From: Clarireedia homoeocarpa
Lineage: Eukaryota; Ascomycota; Leotiomycetes; Helotiales; Rutstroemiaceae
Assembly (NCBI GenBank): GCA_001465935.1
Contig: LNKV01000001.1
Span: 1,054,001 to 1,118,000 of the forward strand
DNA: 64,000 bases
Reading direction: 5' to 3'
Positions 33,901-45,738 of the stretch are shown here, piece by piece. The translations under genes were made by a program, and so were the position numbers. The number at the start of each line of letters is the position of its first letter. Within the stretch, counting starts at the first letter, position 1. Under the pieces are notes generated by a model, which worked only from the letters and a program-made list of their open reading frames with translations, searched no databases and was not told where the DNA came from.

Positions 33901-36406
33901 TAGCAAATTGCAGTTGGTCACCTTGACGCTCGAAGCCAAAGATATCTTCACTGATCGCAAGATAGCCGATCGATTAATCAGCAAGATGACTCGAATCTTC
34001 TTGAAGGTTTTGCTAAGTTCTGTTGACGAGGGTTATGAAACCGAATATGTGGAAAAGAACGGCGTTATTCACATCAATAGGGTTATTGCCTCTCAACAAC
34101 TTGATGAGCAAATCGCCGCCAAGGTTGCTGAACAATCGCATCAGATCATGGAATTTGGCAACGCCCCACCCTTGAAACTGCACATCGCTATCCCTGGGCT
34201 TCTGGATACTTTACAATTCGTCGAAGATGAGATCTACAACACTCCACTCGGACCACGCGAAGTTGAAGTCAAGGTCAAAGCCGTTGGTGTTAACTTCCGC
34301 GATTGTTTGCTTGCGCTTGGAAGATTGGACGTCGGTGTCTTTGGTTGCGAGTTTTCTGGTATCGTCACACGTGTAGGATCTGAATGCACAACTGTGAAGC
34401 CAGGCGACCGAGTTAGCGCAGGTTATCTCGACTGCTACCGCACGTTCGCTCGCTCTAAGGAAGAGTGCGTGCTTCCCATCCCAGATGATATGTCTTTCAC
34501 TGAGGCTGCTGCTATCCCAACAACTTTCTGTACGGTACACCACGGTTTATTCGAGCTCGCGCGCTTGCAAAAAGGTGAATCGGTACTCATTCACGGTGGT
34601 GCTGGTGGAACTGGCCAGGCTGCTATTCAATTGGCTCAATATGCTGGTGCAACTATCTATGTTACTGTTGGTTCGGAAGAAAAGAAGCAGCTGCTAATGG
34701 AGCTATACGGCTTGCCTGAAGAGCACATCCTCTACTCTCGTGATGCGTCATTTGCCCAAGGGATTATGAGACTCACGAAAGAAGAAGGAGTTGACGTCAT
34801 TCTGAATTCTCTGTCTGGAGAACTTCTCAAAGCATCCTGGGACTGCATCGCCCCCTTCGGTCGCTTCATCGAAATCGGTAAGAAGGATATCCAAGCCCAT
34901 CACTCCCTACCGATGTTCCCCTTCTCAAAGAATGCCACATTCAGCGCCGTCGACCTGGCATCCATGACACCCGCGCGACCATTGCTCGTCCGAAAAGCCT
35001 TCACGGCCATCATGGAGCTTTTCAAAGCCAAGAAAATCTACACCGCGAAGCCGTTGCACGTCTACAAGAACTCGGAGATCGAAAAGGCTTTCCGTTTCAT
35101 GCAGAGCGGAAAGAACTCGGGCAAGATCGTCATTGATATGGATGATATGGAGAAGATTCCAGTGGTGCTTATGAACAGACCAACTTATTACTTCGATGCT
35201 AACGCTACTTATATCATCACTGGTGGCCTTGGTGGCTTGGGTCGTAGCATCTCTCACTGGATGGCGGATAGAGGAGCAAGGCATCTGGTTCTCTTGTCGA
35301 GATCTGGAGCAAAGACTCAGGAGGCGCAGGACTTGCTTGCGGAATTGGAGAAGAAGGGTGTCAAAGTCATAGCCCCTGCATGCGATATCGCGAACGCAAA
35401 GATATTAGAGGCCACACTACAGAACCTACAGCAAAGTATGCCAGCAGTCAAGGGTTGTATTCACAGCGCCATGGTCCTAAGAGTAAGTCATATTCCGCCC
35501 CTCCATACCTCTCCCGCTAAGAGAAACTCTACTAACCCACCTCAGGACTCCGTCTTTGAAACCATGACCTACGCCGACTGGCAAGCCAGCGTCGCCCCCA
35601 AAGTCGACGGCGGCTGGAATCTGCACACCCTCCTCCCACGCGACCTCGAATTCTTCGTAACCCTCTCCTCTGTCTCGGGCATCGTCGGTCAAGGCGGCCA
35701 AGCCAACTACTCCGCCGGCAACGTGTATCTCGACTCCCTCGCGCGGCACCGCATAACTCAAGGTCTCAAAGCTTACTCGATCGATCTTGGCCCTATGCTC
35801 TCCTCGGGCTTCATCGCCGAGAACCGCGAGATGCGCGAGCGCTTCGATCGACTGGGCACGCTCCTCGACGTCTCGATGCCGGAGCTGTTCGGTCTGCTGG
35901 ACTACTGCTGCGATCCGACGCGCGTGGCAATCAGCACGAATTCGGAAGACGCGCAGATTATTACTGGACTGAAAACACCCGCAGATCTGAGGGTCAGAGG
36001 AGTGGACGAGCCGAGCTGGATGCTGCAACCCATGTTTAGACATCTGTATCAACTACAAGGCTCATCCCTGTCCGCAAACTCAAATACCTCTTCTTCATCA
36101 AACGCAGTGGATCTCCCGCTCGCAATGTCGGCCGCGCCGTCCCTGCAAGCGGCGGCGGAAATCATCAGCGCGGAGTTGGCGAAGCGGTTGGGGAAGATCC
36201 TATCGATTCCGGTGGAGACGTTCGATTTGGACCGTCCGATTCATACGTATGGGCTGGATAGTTTGGTGGCGGTGGAGCTGCGCAATTGGTTCGCGAAGAC
36301 GCTGAAGGCGGATGTGGCCGTCTTTGAGATTGTAGGCGGGGCGACGTTTGCGGAGATTGGGGTGGCGGCGGCAGGGAAGAGTTTGTTTAGGAAGGCGGAT
36401 TGGTAG
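27958..36406 (+). CDS. Highly reducing type I polyketide synthase (KS-AT-DH-MT-ER-KR-ACP)
   Basis: Eleven exons (27958-28224, 28304-28448, 28493-28559, 28622-28823, 28897-29330, 29385-29541, 29597-30224, 30277-30436, 30489-31506, 31562-35482, 35546-36406) give 2619 residues, all in phase. KS: DTACSSS with Cys206, EAHGTGT with His341, KANIGH with His381. AT: GQGAQW (about 594) and GHSSGE with Ser680. DH: catalytic His1025 (WIEDHN...PGAG) and Asp1220 (TTLDGV). C-methyltransferase: LEVGAGTAS near 1499. ER: HGGAGGTG near 2037. KR: ITGGLGGLG near 2245 and Tyr2388 in QANYSAGN. ACP: GLDSL with Ser2572. All active sites look intact, so a fully reduced, C-methylated product is possible. There is no thioesterase or other release domain, so a separate enzyme must release the chain; the FSH1 hydrolase upstream is the candidate. 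The product cannot be predicted. Confidence 0.95.
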
Positions 36407-37244
36407 GGCACAATGAGAGTGGGAGTGGGAGTGGGAGTAGGTGTTGATCGGATGGGATGGGATGGAATGGGATGATTGTTCATATTGCATTTTCGCGGTT
36501 ATGGGATGGATCCATGGATGGTTTGGTTGGTCAAAATTAATTGCGCAAGCAAGGTGGGAAGACAGTTCGGCTCAGTCAGTTCAGTTGGGTGCCTTTTGGA
36601 TTTTGATTCCCCAGAGCGGTTTGCTCGTCTGCGCGTTACAGTAGCTTTGTTTTGTTTTCTGCTTTCTATTATCTGCTTATTGTCCATACATAGTCTCTCG
36701 GTTTTTGTTTATTTTTTTGCGTGGCTTGTTTGCTCTCTTGTATAGACAATCATATGATAATAGAGTTACGGAAAGATAGATAATGAATTGTTTCTGCTGC
36801 TCATTCTCGTTTGGTAACATCGAATGCATATTTATGTGTGAAGTGATTATTGACCATTTCATTTTTGCAAGATTGAAATATTACTTCAAGGTAGGTAAAG
36901 ACAGTCAGTCGTATTGCTTCCTGTGCTCACAAGTTAACCTAAGTCTGTCCATAGCCACTCTCCTCCATGTACCCAATCAATGGCCTCATAGCTCAAGCAA
37001 TAGCCGTTCAATTTGTCCCCTCAGCCCTTTCCATGTGATTGCTCGTTCGTATTCTTCAATGAAAAAGTGGTCAATCGAACACTTCAAAACCCAAGCCCAA
37101 CCCAATCCCAAATGCCAGAGAAGATCCATCAACTCCAATCCCAACTGTACTCCCTATCCCAAACCTATTTCCATTGGCTATCCCATCCAAACCCCAAATC
37201 ATACATAAAAGTGCAATCTAAAGCAAAATGTTCGTCCCCATTAA
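36407..37244. other. Spacer between convergent PKS and BRCT genes
   Basis: No gene supported. Just after the PKS stop are short (GTGGGA)n and (GATGG)n runs at about 36417-36474. The rest presumably contains two 3' untranslated regions. Confidence 0.5.
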
Positions 37245-40200
37245 TTACAAGCCTCCTCTCGCCAACGGACTTCCCACCTTAGGAGCCCACTGCAAGCTCT
37301 TCCTTCTCGCAGCCATCAACCTCATCAAGACACTCTGATCTTTCTCCTTCGCTGCTCCCATTCCGAATCCCATGCCATTCTGCGGCTTCTTCTCATCTGC
37401 CAACTCGTCACCCTCTTCCTCCTCAAAATTCACAAACTTCTTATTCCCTCCCGGAGCAGTCATCTGCACCAATTTCTCCTTCTTAAAGAAATACGGCGTC
37501 TGAGCACCAGGTGTCTCTGCAGCCCAACCACCTTGGCCCTCGATGAAGTCCCTAATATCCTCAGGTGCAGGCGTAGCAGGTACAGGACTGAGCATCCAAG
37601 CGTCGTCGCCCAGCTCATCTTTATCGTCTTCACGTACCGGAGATTTCATCCATTGAACTGATTGTCTTCTTTTGGATTTTTGTGTTTGTGGTGTGCTGTT
37701 TTCAGAAGAGAAATTGGAGTAAGTTGATTTGTGGGGGACCGTTGACGGGACGAGCGTGCCATTGAAGTTGGCAAGAGCGCGGGGTTCCATACTTTTGCGA
37801 CGACGATGGCCTCCGCGAGGAATGATAGATGTATCGACTACGTAAGGAGCTTCCTCGAGCCATTTGTTTTCGCGTTCGCAGCTAATGTTTATGTTAGCAC
37901 CACATTACCGTAAGATTTTGAGAAGGAGAGTAAACATACTCAAGAACCCAGCTGACGCCAACACAGCTCACCACTCCAGCAGTCTCTCTGACTTTCTCAA
38001 GGGTACGTTTGCCACCGTCTTTGAACACCACATGCGTGATACCAATTTTGCTTCCATCATCATCGGTATTGGGATTCCATGTCCAAGTCTTGACACACTT
38101 GGCACCCATCTGCGTGAGAAGCTCCGTGAATAAGCCGCTTGCATCGGCACCTTCGGTAGTATGGACGTCGACAAACACAACGACTCCCTTCAGAAGAGCA
38201 GTGTTGAGATCAGGCCGCGGAGTTCGTGCGGGCGTAGCAACAGTTGACCATGATACAGTAGCATTATCTGATCTGACCGGCGTTGCAAACTCTTGAACGT
38301 GAGGGGTCTTCTTGACAGGCGTGAGAGAAGGCGCGGTTTGGCTACGAGATAAAGAGCTCAAAGGACGCATGGCTGGCATCTTGGCAACAGTGGCACTTCT
38401 CTTCATGGGAGACGGCTTGATTGGAGTTTCATGAGCTTCTTTAAGTGGCACCTTAGAGACTGTATGAAAAGTCCTTTCAGTCAAGACACGCTTGGGGGTA
38501 GAGTATGCGGGCTTGGTCGGCTCTTGTGTGTCCACCGATTCTAGAAGTGCTGGATCAATTGGGACTTCATTTTCGTCGCCATATTCCTGGCTATCTTCTG
38601 AAGGAGTTTGCTCGAGATTTTCGTTATTTTCAATGCCCAGAAAATTCCCTACGTTCTCATTCTGATTCTCGAATGCTTCAGGATCCAGCATAGACATCTC
38701 ATCAGCCTCTCGGGCCAAATCAAGATCTTCCTCAACCAGCTCGACGTCATTGAATTCGGGTTCAGAAATATCGCTCTCATCAGATGCGAGAACTTGATCC
38801 TCGGCCATGTTCAGCTCATCCCTAACTGTCATCTCATCCTCGAAGAAAGTGCTCTTAGCAGGAGAAGCTGTAGCAGATCCTATATCTGCGTAGGCTGTTT
38901 GCTTTGATGCCGACCGCGTGGGTGACACAGGTACGTCATCATCATGCTCATGATCTTCGGCCTTATTAGGGCTTGCCGACATCCATTCACTAAGCTGTTT
39001 GGCAAGAGGAGTGAAACCGATCTTGTTACGACTCTCCCTACACATGGTGCGTGTAGATGGCTGAGTGGCTATAGTTTTCGGTGTCTTTGTCATGTTAGAG
39101 AAAGTTGCTGGTGTTGCTGGAGAAGACATCATGTCGTTGGTCGAAGTGCGATAATCTTCTACAGGAGCTGGTGAATATCTCCTTGAGCCAGATACCAACT
39201 CATCTTCAGATTCCGAACCCTCATCGAGTGGCGTCTTCTCCTCGCGGGGCTCAAGCGATGGCCCAGTTCTGTTTCGAGGTGGAGAGCATGTTGGTGTGGT
39301 ACTTTGAACTTCAACAGTATTGGCCACTGCATCAACCTCGTCAAGAACATTCGAATCAACACTTCCAAGAGCATTCGCATCAACCTCGCCAAGAATATTC
39401 GCATCACCCTCCTTCGGAATATCTGCCTCGGCCTCGTCAAGATCCATTGGCTCTTCATGTTGTTCTTGTGGGACGTCGGCCACAGGATCAGTCTCTAGAG
39501 GTGAGAGTACAATGGGCGGCGAAAGAGCGGGATCAGCCGAGCGTGGAAGAATTGATGAAAGACGACCGGAAAATTCCATGATAGGAGTGGGTTGTACGTC
39601 GATCGGCTTTGGCGCCGGAGTCGCATTGAGGACTTCGTTCTTGGCCAAACTTGGTGGGAGCATTGGTCCGGGACGAATGGCACTCTTCTCGAGTGTCCGC
39701 GGAGTCGCAAACTTCGAGAGCTTGAAAGTGCTTACTTTCGGAGTTGCATCAAATATCGAGGTCGTATGACTACCTCTGGTGGGGGATCCAGCTTCATTGA
39801 CCTTTGTTGGTGATGCCGGGCGACGTGCAGGTGATTGGAGAAGAGGAGCATTGAATGGAGATTTTGAGGCAGACAGTTCCGGTACAAAAAGATTTGGTTT
39901 GAAGGCAGATCGCAGACCCTCTCCGAACAACAACTTCTGAGGGGACGATTTGAAAGTCTCCTTAAAAGGTGATGAAGGAGGGGGGCGACGTGCCGGACTT
40001 GCCATGGCCGATGCACCGAGATCGTGGAACCCTTCCATCGTTGGTTTGTGTGCAAGGGACGTACCTAAATCGAGCTTTCTTTCCAAAGGCTGAGGTGGCC
40101 GACGAGCGGGACTCGTTATAGTAGATGCAGTATGGTCCGGCTGGAAATCGAGGTTCATGGTTTGTGTAATCGCAGAGGTAGAGATATCCAGCTTCTTTGC

Positions 40201-40965
40201 CGTCCCGAAGATGCTTCCAGGTGGTTTGACCGGACTCTTGCTTAATGGTTTCATAGGTGTCTTTTCTGTGGTAGCTAGCTCGTCATCGGATAATTGGCCC
40301 TTATTGGAATTAACTTGTGTCGCTTTCTTCGGACTAAGCGGCATTGGTTTGTCTACCTTCTCTTCATTAACAGGCTTGGCTCGAGCGCGAGTTGAGCGGG
40401 TTGAAGCTGTTGCAGAAGCTGCAGGTTTGCGAACCGGTTTTGCCCGGAGTCCAGTAGCTACCCCGGTGGCCTTTGGCTTCCCTCGTGTGGACGGAATGAC
40501 GTTTTCCTTGTCTGGCTCCTCGAATTTCACCGATTTCTTAGGCCCAGTCGCACGAGTGAGAGTCGGCGCGTGTGCGCGGGTGGTCTTCTTTGGAGGTTCC
40601 TCCACCGCATCTGCCTCTGGTGCTTCTGTTTCTATATCTTTCTTTGGTCGGCCCCTCAGAGATCTTGTCTGCTGTGGAGCTGGAGCTTCAACTGCAACTT
40701 TCTTCGCTCGACCCCTCGTTTTCGGAGGGGCTGTAGCCTCTTTCATCTCGGGTTCTGGCTCAATGGCAATTTTCTTGGCTCTTCCGCGACTTGACTTTGA
40801 TTCTGGCTCCCCCTCTTCATCTGATGGTGTTTTCCTCTTCGTTCGTGTGACTTTAGCTGCTTCGGAAGCGGCAGTCGCGATTCTAGTGGTCTTAATTCTC
40901 GCATCGGTTGTTGACCTTGCTGCAGCTCGAGCACGAGTGACACGTTTTGGTGGTGACTGATCCAT
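37245..40965 (-). CDS. Large BRCT-domain nuclear protein with AT-hook-like motifs
   Basis: Two exons, 40965-37940 and 37881-37245, encode 1220 residues. The first 110 residues are basic and carry RGRAKK at 60 and 84 and RGRPKK at 104, AT-hook-like DNA-contact motifs. A long, apparently disordered region with many SP/TP sites follows, including repeated SPARRP(P) motifs and, around residue 550, tandem acidic repeats built on DANxLGEVD. A single BRCT domain spans about 924-1022: LLKGVVVFVDVHTTEG, MGAKCVKTWTW, THVVFKDGGKRTLEK and the hallmark Trp-X3-Cys, which is completed only by splicing. This BRCT resembles that of microcephalin-like proteins, suggesting chromatin or DNA-damage signalling; that is my reading of the motif, not proof. 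The C-terminal 200 residues are polar and lack a second BRCT. Confidence 0.85.
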
Positions 40966-41531
40966 AGCTGTTATTGCAGATTAGTATATGGAGATGATTG
41001 CGATTTTTGGTTGTGATCAAAAGAAAAGAATTACATTGACGCGGTATAAATGTGCGTGTGAAAATTGAGGATATGAATTCCTAGTGTTGACTTTCCCCAT
41101 GATACGGCAGAAATCGCTCTAAACATAAACAAATTCTTTTAGCTTCATTGCTATGGAAACGGCACGTGATTCACCGCCATTTCGAGGGTTTGTTCCGCGT
41201 TCTAGGGTGCTGCTTGCAGAAGGCTACTCATACATAAACAGCGGAGGAATAGCGAAACTTAATGTGATAGTGCATGGCCATTAGCTATCATTGCAATACA
41301 AGTAGCAGAGGGAGGTGGATGATCTAGAAAATTCATTCCAAGCCATTAATCTTGTACACATCCGTTATAATTTACCTTCCCGTCAACCCTACTTCGAAAA
41401 TATAGGTCTAAACCCTGTAAGAATATGCAATACCATGCGCCCAGTGAATTTATAAGAATTCGTCACGAAATGTCATTAGAATATACAAGGCTTTTTGCCC
41501 ATTTAAGATCTTCCGAAATGATAAAAACAGA
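40966..41531. other. Spacer upstream of the BRCT gene
   Basis: It contains the promoter of the BRCT gene and the 3' end of the phospholipase gene. No coding region is supported. Confidence 0.5.
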
Positions 41532-43563
41532 TTATACAAGCATAACAAGTGCGGCAGCGAAAGTAGCCACACCGAAAGTGAAGATCTTCTGCACATCCAA
41601 TGCAATACCCGCAGAAGCAGCTGATACTTCTCCAAGGATATAGGTAGGTTCGTAGTTTACGTCGCGAGTGTCTGTTGTGCCGTTCCAGCAGTATTTCTGG
41701 AAACAGGCCGTGCAGGCATCTGGGACTGTGGTTCCGGTCTTATTGAACGAGCGAGAAAGGATTGCGCATCCAACACAAGTTGGCCATTGAGAATCGAGAG
41801 TTCCATTGCCCATTGTAGCAACATCATAGCCATTTCGAATGATCAGATTGCGCTGGGTGTTTTTGTATGATGGGTCATAAGTAGATACGTTCGATTGAGT
41901 GATGTAAGGTGCGTTGGGAATGTAGACGACCAATGGAGCCGGACCGGTAAGATTAGCAAGGTCACATCCGAAGAACGTAGGTCGGCTGTTGAGGCCAAGA
42001 TTGACGAACGTGTTAACATCTGGAATAGCCGGGAAAGCGGTTCCGTTCTCAATAGTGGCATTCAACGAACGCTCATAGGTAGCTACAAGCGCCGTTCCAT
42101 TGGGCCAGTGGTAAGTCGTATCCGCGGATGAATCCACGGCGAAAATCACGTCGACCTCTCGGATAGGTTGGATAAGGGGATAAAGAGGAATGTTCTGAAG
42201 ATCTTCACCACCATCAACTAGATCAAGTTGGTTGGTGTTAGCATTGCGGTTAGTGCCGGTGTTGAATCCGTAGAATGGATTGGGTTGGTACTGCGCAATG
42301 TCATTGTTTGTGAATCCTATATCATCCAGGATACCGGTAAAGGCAGAAACAATGAAATCCGGAAGGCCGCTGGAGTTGGCCTGGATAAGGAATTGGTTGA
42401 AAAGTGTGGATGAAGTTCCCATAACATAGCCCACTTGATCAAAGCCACGAACGCATCGTTGGTCGTCAGGAATAGAACCGTTGGTGAAGTTTGAACCAAT
42501 ATAGCGAAGAGGAGCAAAGGCGTAAGTTGTAGGATCCCACGAACCAAGCTCGAACGGGTTGAATTCGAAGACAGTTGAATTAAGAGAAATGATCTCAGTA
42601 TTTGGCGCACGGCTGTCAGCAACAAGGAATGGCATGGGAATTTCACCCTTCATGAAATTGTCTTGGAGGGCGATTGACGAGAAAGTATAACCAGGGCCAC
42701 CATCGGTCGCGTTGACCAGCTGGAATGACAATGCGCGTCCCCAGAAATCAGTGATTGAGGTGTTGAAATTCAATTGAGCATCTGATTTCCCATCCACTTC
42801 CTTCTTGATTGTGCTGTAGTAATCCGCGGTGCTCAAGATTTGAATGCCATCATTGTTTGGCCCTTCGAAGATCGAGTTCCCAAAGTTCCATACATTCTTT
42901 CCATCCCTCAAGCTTTCCACGGTACTGAAGTTATTGGTGTAGATAGAGCCTACCAACCATCCACCACCGGAAAGACCGGCAAGGTATGTCGAGGACTGAA
43001 GAAGACCACCGATCTGACCGGTGTTTGTAGAGTTCTTGGTGCGATCATCGGCCGCAGCGAGAAAACCAGCGCCATTCATCAGAGCGCGATAACCACCTCC
43101 AGACACAGCCAGGCCAATGTTGGGTAAAGTTGAAGCATTGCCAGATACTCTTTTGATATAAGAAGCTGCATCGAATCCTGAAATATTCATCCGCGATAGA
43201 AACTCGGTCATCGGGGCAATAGTGGCATTTCTTCTGACTTCTAGCCATGCTGTTTCGTTTGGTGATAGGGAACTGGCAACTCTGATTGTTGGTCTCGTGG
43301 ATGGGCAATCGACTACCCCCGGGGTGTAGCCCCCTGTTGGCGAATTCGGCAATGCTCGCTTTGCAGCCAGCATTGGTACAGCTAACATTTCAGCAGCAAG
43401 AGTTTCTGGCGAGGCATCTCGAGGTACAACAAAGTTGCGCGCTATATACATAAATCAGCTTAGCCCTACGAACATATAGGAATATAGAATAGGGTACGGG
43501 GTGAATACCATCACATAGTGAAGCCACTGCCGCCGAAGCAAGGACAGCTCCGAAGCTCTTCAT
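41532..43563 (-). CDS. Secreted or GPI-anchored phospholipase B (lysophospholipase)
   Basis: Two exons, 43563-43509 and 43441-41532, encode 654 residues. The short first exon supplies the signal peptide (MKSFGAVLASAAVASLCDA); the second frame alone would lack it. The catalytic core is of the fungal PLB/cPLA2-like type: LAVSGGGYRALMNGAG, the nucleophile motif GLSGGGW with Ser176, and DGGEDLQNIPLYPLIQP bearing the catalytic Asp. Many N-X-S/T sequons and a Cys-rich C-terminal segment (CVGCAILSRSF, CTACFQKYC) fit secretion. The final 25 residues are hydrophobic after a small-residue stretch, consistent with a GPI signal. The enzyme removes acyl chains from phospholipids and lysophospholipids at the cell surface. 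Length matches the family (about 600-660). Confidence 0.93.
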
Positions 43564-45738
43564 ATTGCAACAAGATGGTTGCAATATATAAACTAGAGTT
43601 GTTGAACAAAAACCGAAAAGAAAAGAGAAAGATAACTATATCAAAGTGAATTAATTAGATGAGGAGTGGTATTTATTATAATTAAAAGAAAAATTTAAAA
43701 TGTCTTGGTACGTTGCCTGGTTCCCGGTGCGGAGGTCATGGAAGTACTTTGCACTTAGTACTTTGTATGTACCTCAGCTGCAAGGGCAAGAGAGAAAAAT
43801 ACGATGGGTGGGCACCGCAGGAAAGTTCGGGAACAGGAAGTTTTATGTTGTGTTGCGGGCGGTTGTAAAGGTATGACGCAGGTTGCAGCGAAAACTGCTT
43901 TACAGTAACAGCCTCTCCAATTTGGTTGTGGAACGGGAGATCGGCAGGAACGCCTCTGTTTGTGAAATCCCAACCAATTGGCTCAAATAGTGGTTCAAAT
44001 AGTGGTTCAAACAGCACGGGGTTTCTCGTTGTGTCTCTCCCTAATTGTCAAACATAACCATGTGAAGGATGCAGTTAGGATGCAGTTAGGATCCAGATCG
44101 CGTAATCAGCTAGCGGCCCGATGAAGGAGAGGGGCACAGGGGCAAAGGGGCAACCAAGCGATGCAAAGTCTTTCGAGTAATAAGCAGTCCACTCTGTCTC
44201 CGTAGTGAGACCAACAGAGAGATGTAGATAAATGTATTCCTACAACTCTCTCCCATCTATTCCGCTATTGTCCACAATCTAGCGCTTTAGTTGGTCTAGC
44301 TGGTCAAGTTCAAGATTCCTTTTGCCATCTACTCGAGTAAGGTTTGCCTGAACTGGGATCCTCAGCAGGGCGCAGCCACATTTCTTGCTTGTTTCTGAAT
44401 CTTATGTATGATGGCATCAGGTCGGCCGACCATCCGAAAGCCTACGAAAGGTATTTCGTAGTCGCCTACAAAGTACAAAAGGTAGTTTCTAGTTTTCCAG
44501 GATTAAAGGGGCGGCGGTCGTGCGAGGTATGGGAACACATAATAGATGCTCAGATCCCTACCCTTGCTAATGATCGCGAAGCTACTGCACAGTCTCCGCG
44601 TATTCTATACGTTCCAAGCTGCTGTATTTGGTAGTAGGTCCTAGGGCAGCCTCAATGTGGATAACGCACCTGACTTGCTGAGATGAGGAATCTTCGCAGT
44701 ACTTACTTAATTCACGAAGGGATCAACTTACGTTATGTTATGTTCCATATATAGCTGCGTCTTCGCTGCTTGTGACTGAAAGCAATAGTCAGTCATCGAA
44801 AGTCCATTCGTTTCGTCCGTCGCCTGGAATCAATGCGAGATGCGGCAATGCCAGAAATGCGATCCAAATGCGGAATCTTCGGAAAGCACCTGAGCCTTAT
44901 AGGCTCTGCTTCAGGGTTAGTGCTAACTAGAGATTGTCTGTGTGCTGCGTTACAGTCGTATCTCTCCACTCCACTTTCTTCTCTCGCGTCTCGAGAATCC
45001 AACAACATCAAACACCGCCGTCCGAAAAATGGGTGGCCAAGCTAACCATCGATTCAAGCATTCTATCCTACAGTACAAGCAAGCGATAACGATGAGGTCG
45101 AGGTCGACATAGCCATTCCTACGTGCCCATTCGGCATGCGCGCGGCTGCTCTCTCGTTGCTTTAAGGCCGGTCATGATCAGGTGGAACGAACCCGTGTGA
45201 GGCTGATATGCAGCGCCACCAACGTCTTTTGGGTCAGCACATCATGACCAAAAGCATCACAATCAGCAAAACCGATCGGCATGACAGACGGGTTTACGAG
45301 GCATATTACGTACTCATCGTCAATCAACTGACACGTCAAAACCGACATTATGTTGACCGCCAGCCTCCCCACAGCCAGCATTCCCGCCATTACATCGGCT
45401 GAAGTTGATACTCAACCACTAAAATCGCTTGTTTGCCTACAGAGTACTTTGTTCGATGAATCAGCCAAGATAATTGATCAATACCGCCAAATTCATTCTC
45501 AGCAGCAGGCAGCATTCACAAAATTGATAGTATATCTTTCTCATTTGAAAGTCAAGTTCAAGTCCTGCTCATAGCCGGATACACATCGCAAATAATACGA
45601 AAACATACAGTTAATGAATCGAACGAATCCTTTATAACAATAGACTTAGCAAGCCTGTGAAGTAGTGCGCATCTAGTGCTTGGGCGTTGAAAACAATTAA
45701 GAAGAGCTGACCCAGCTGCGAATCAGCAAATCTAGTTC
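43564..45738. other. 2.2-kb spacer
   Basis: No gene supported. The left end holds the phospholipase promoter. A 12-bp triple repeat lies at about 43980-44013 (GGTTCAAATAGT unit); its TTCAAA content is not a tRNA B-box. Confidence 0.5.

Noticed and set aside
40157..40960. 267-residue plus-strand ORF
   Set aside because: It is antisense to the BRCT protein's low-complexity N-terminus, and its composition mirrors that gene.
43979..44015. tRNA B-box candidates (GGTTCAAAT)
   Set aside because: They are copies in a 12-bp tandem repeat with no A-box or cloverleaf around them.
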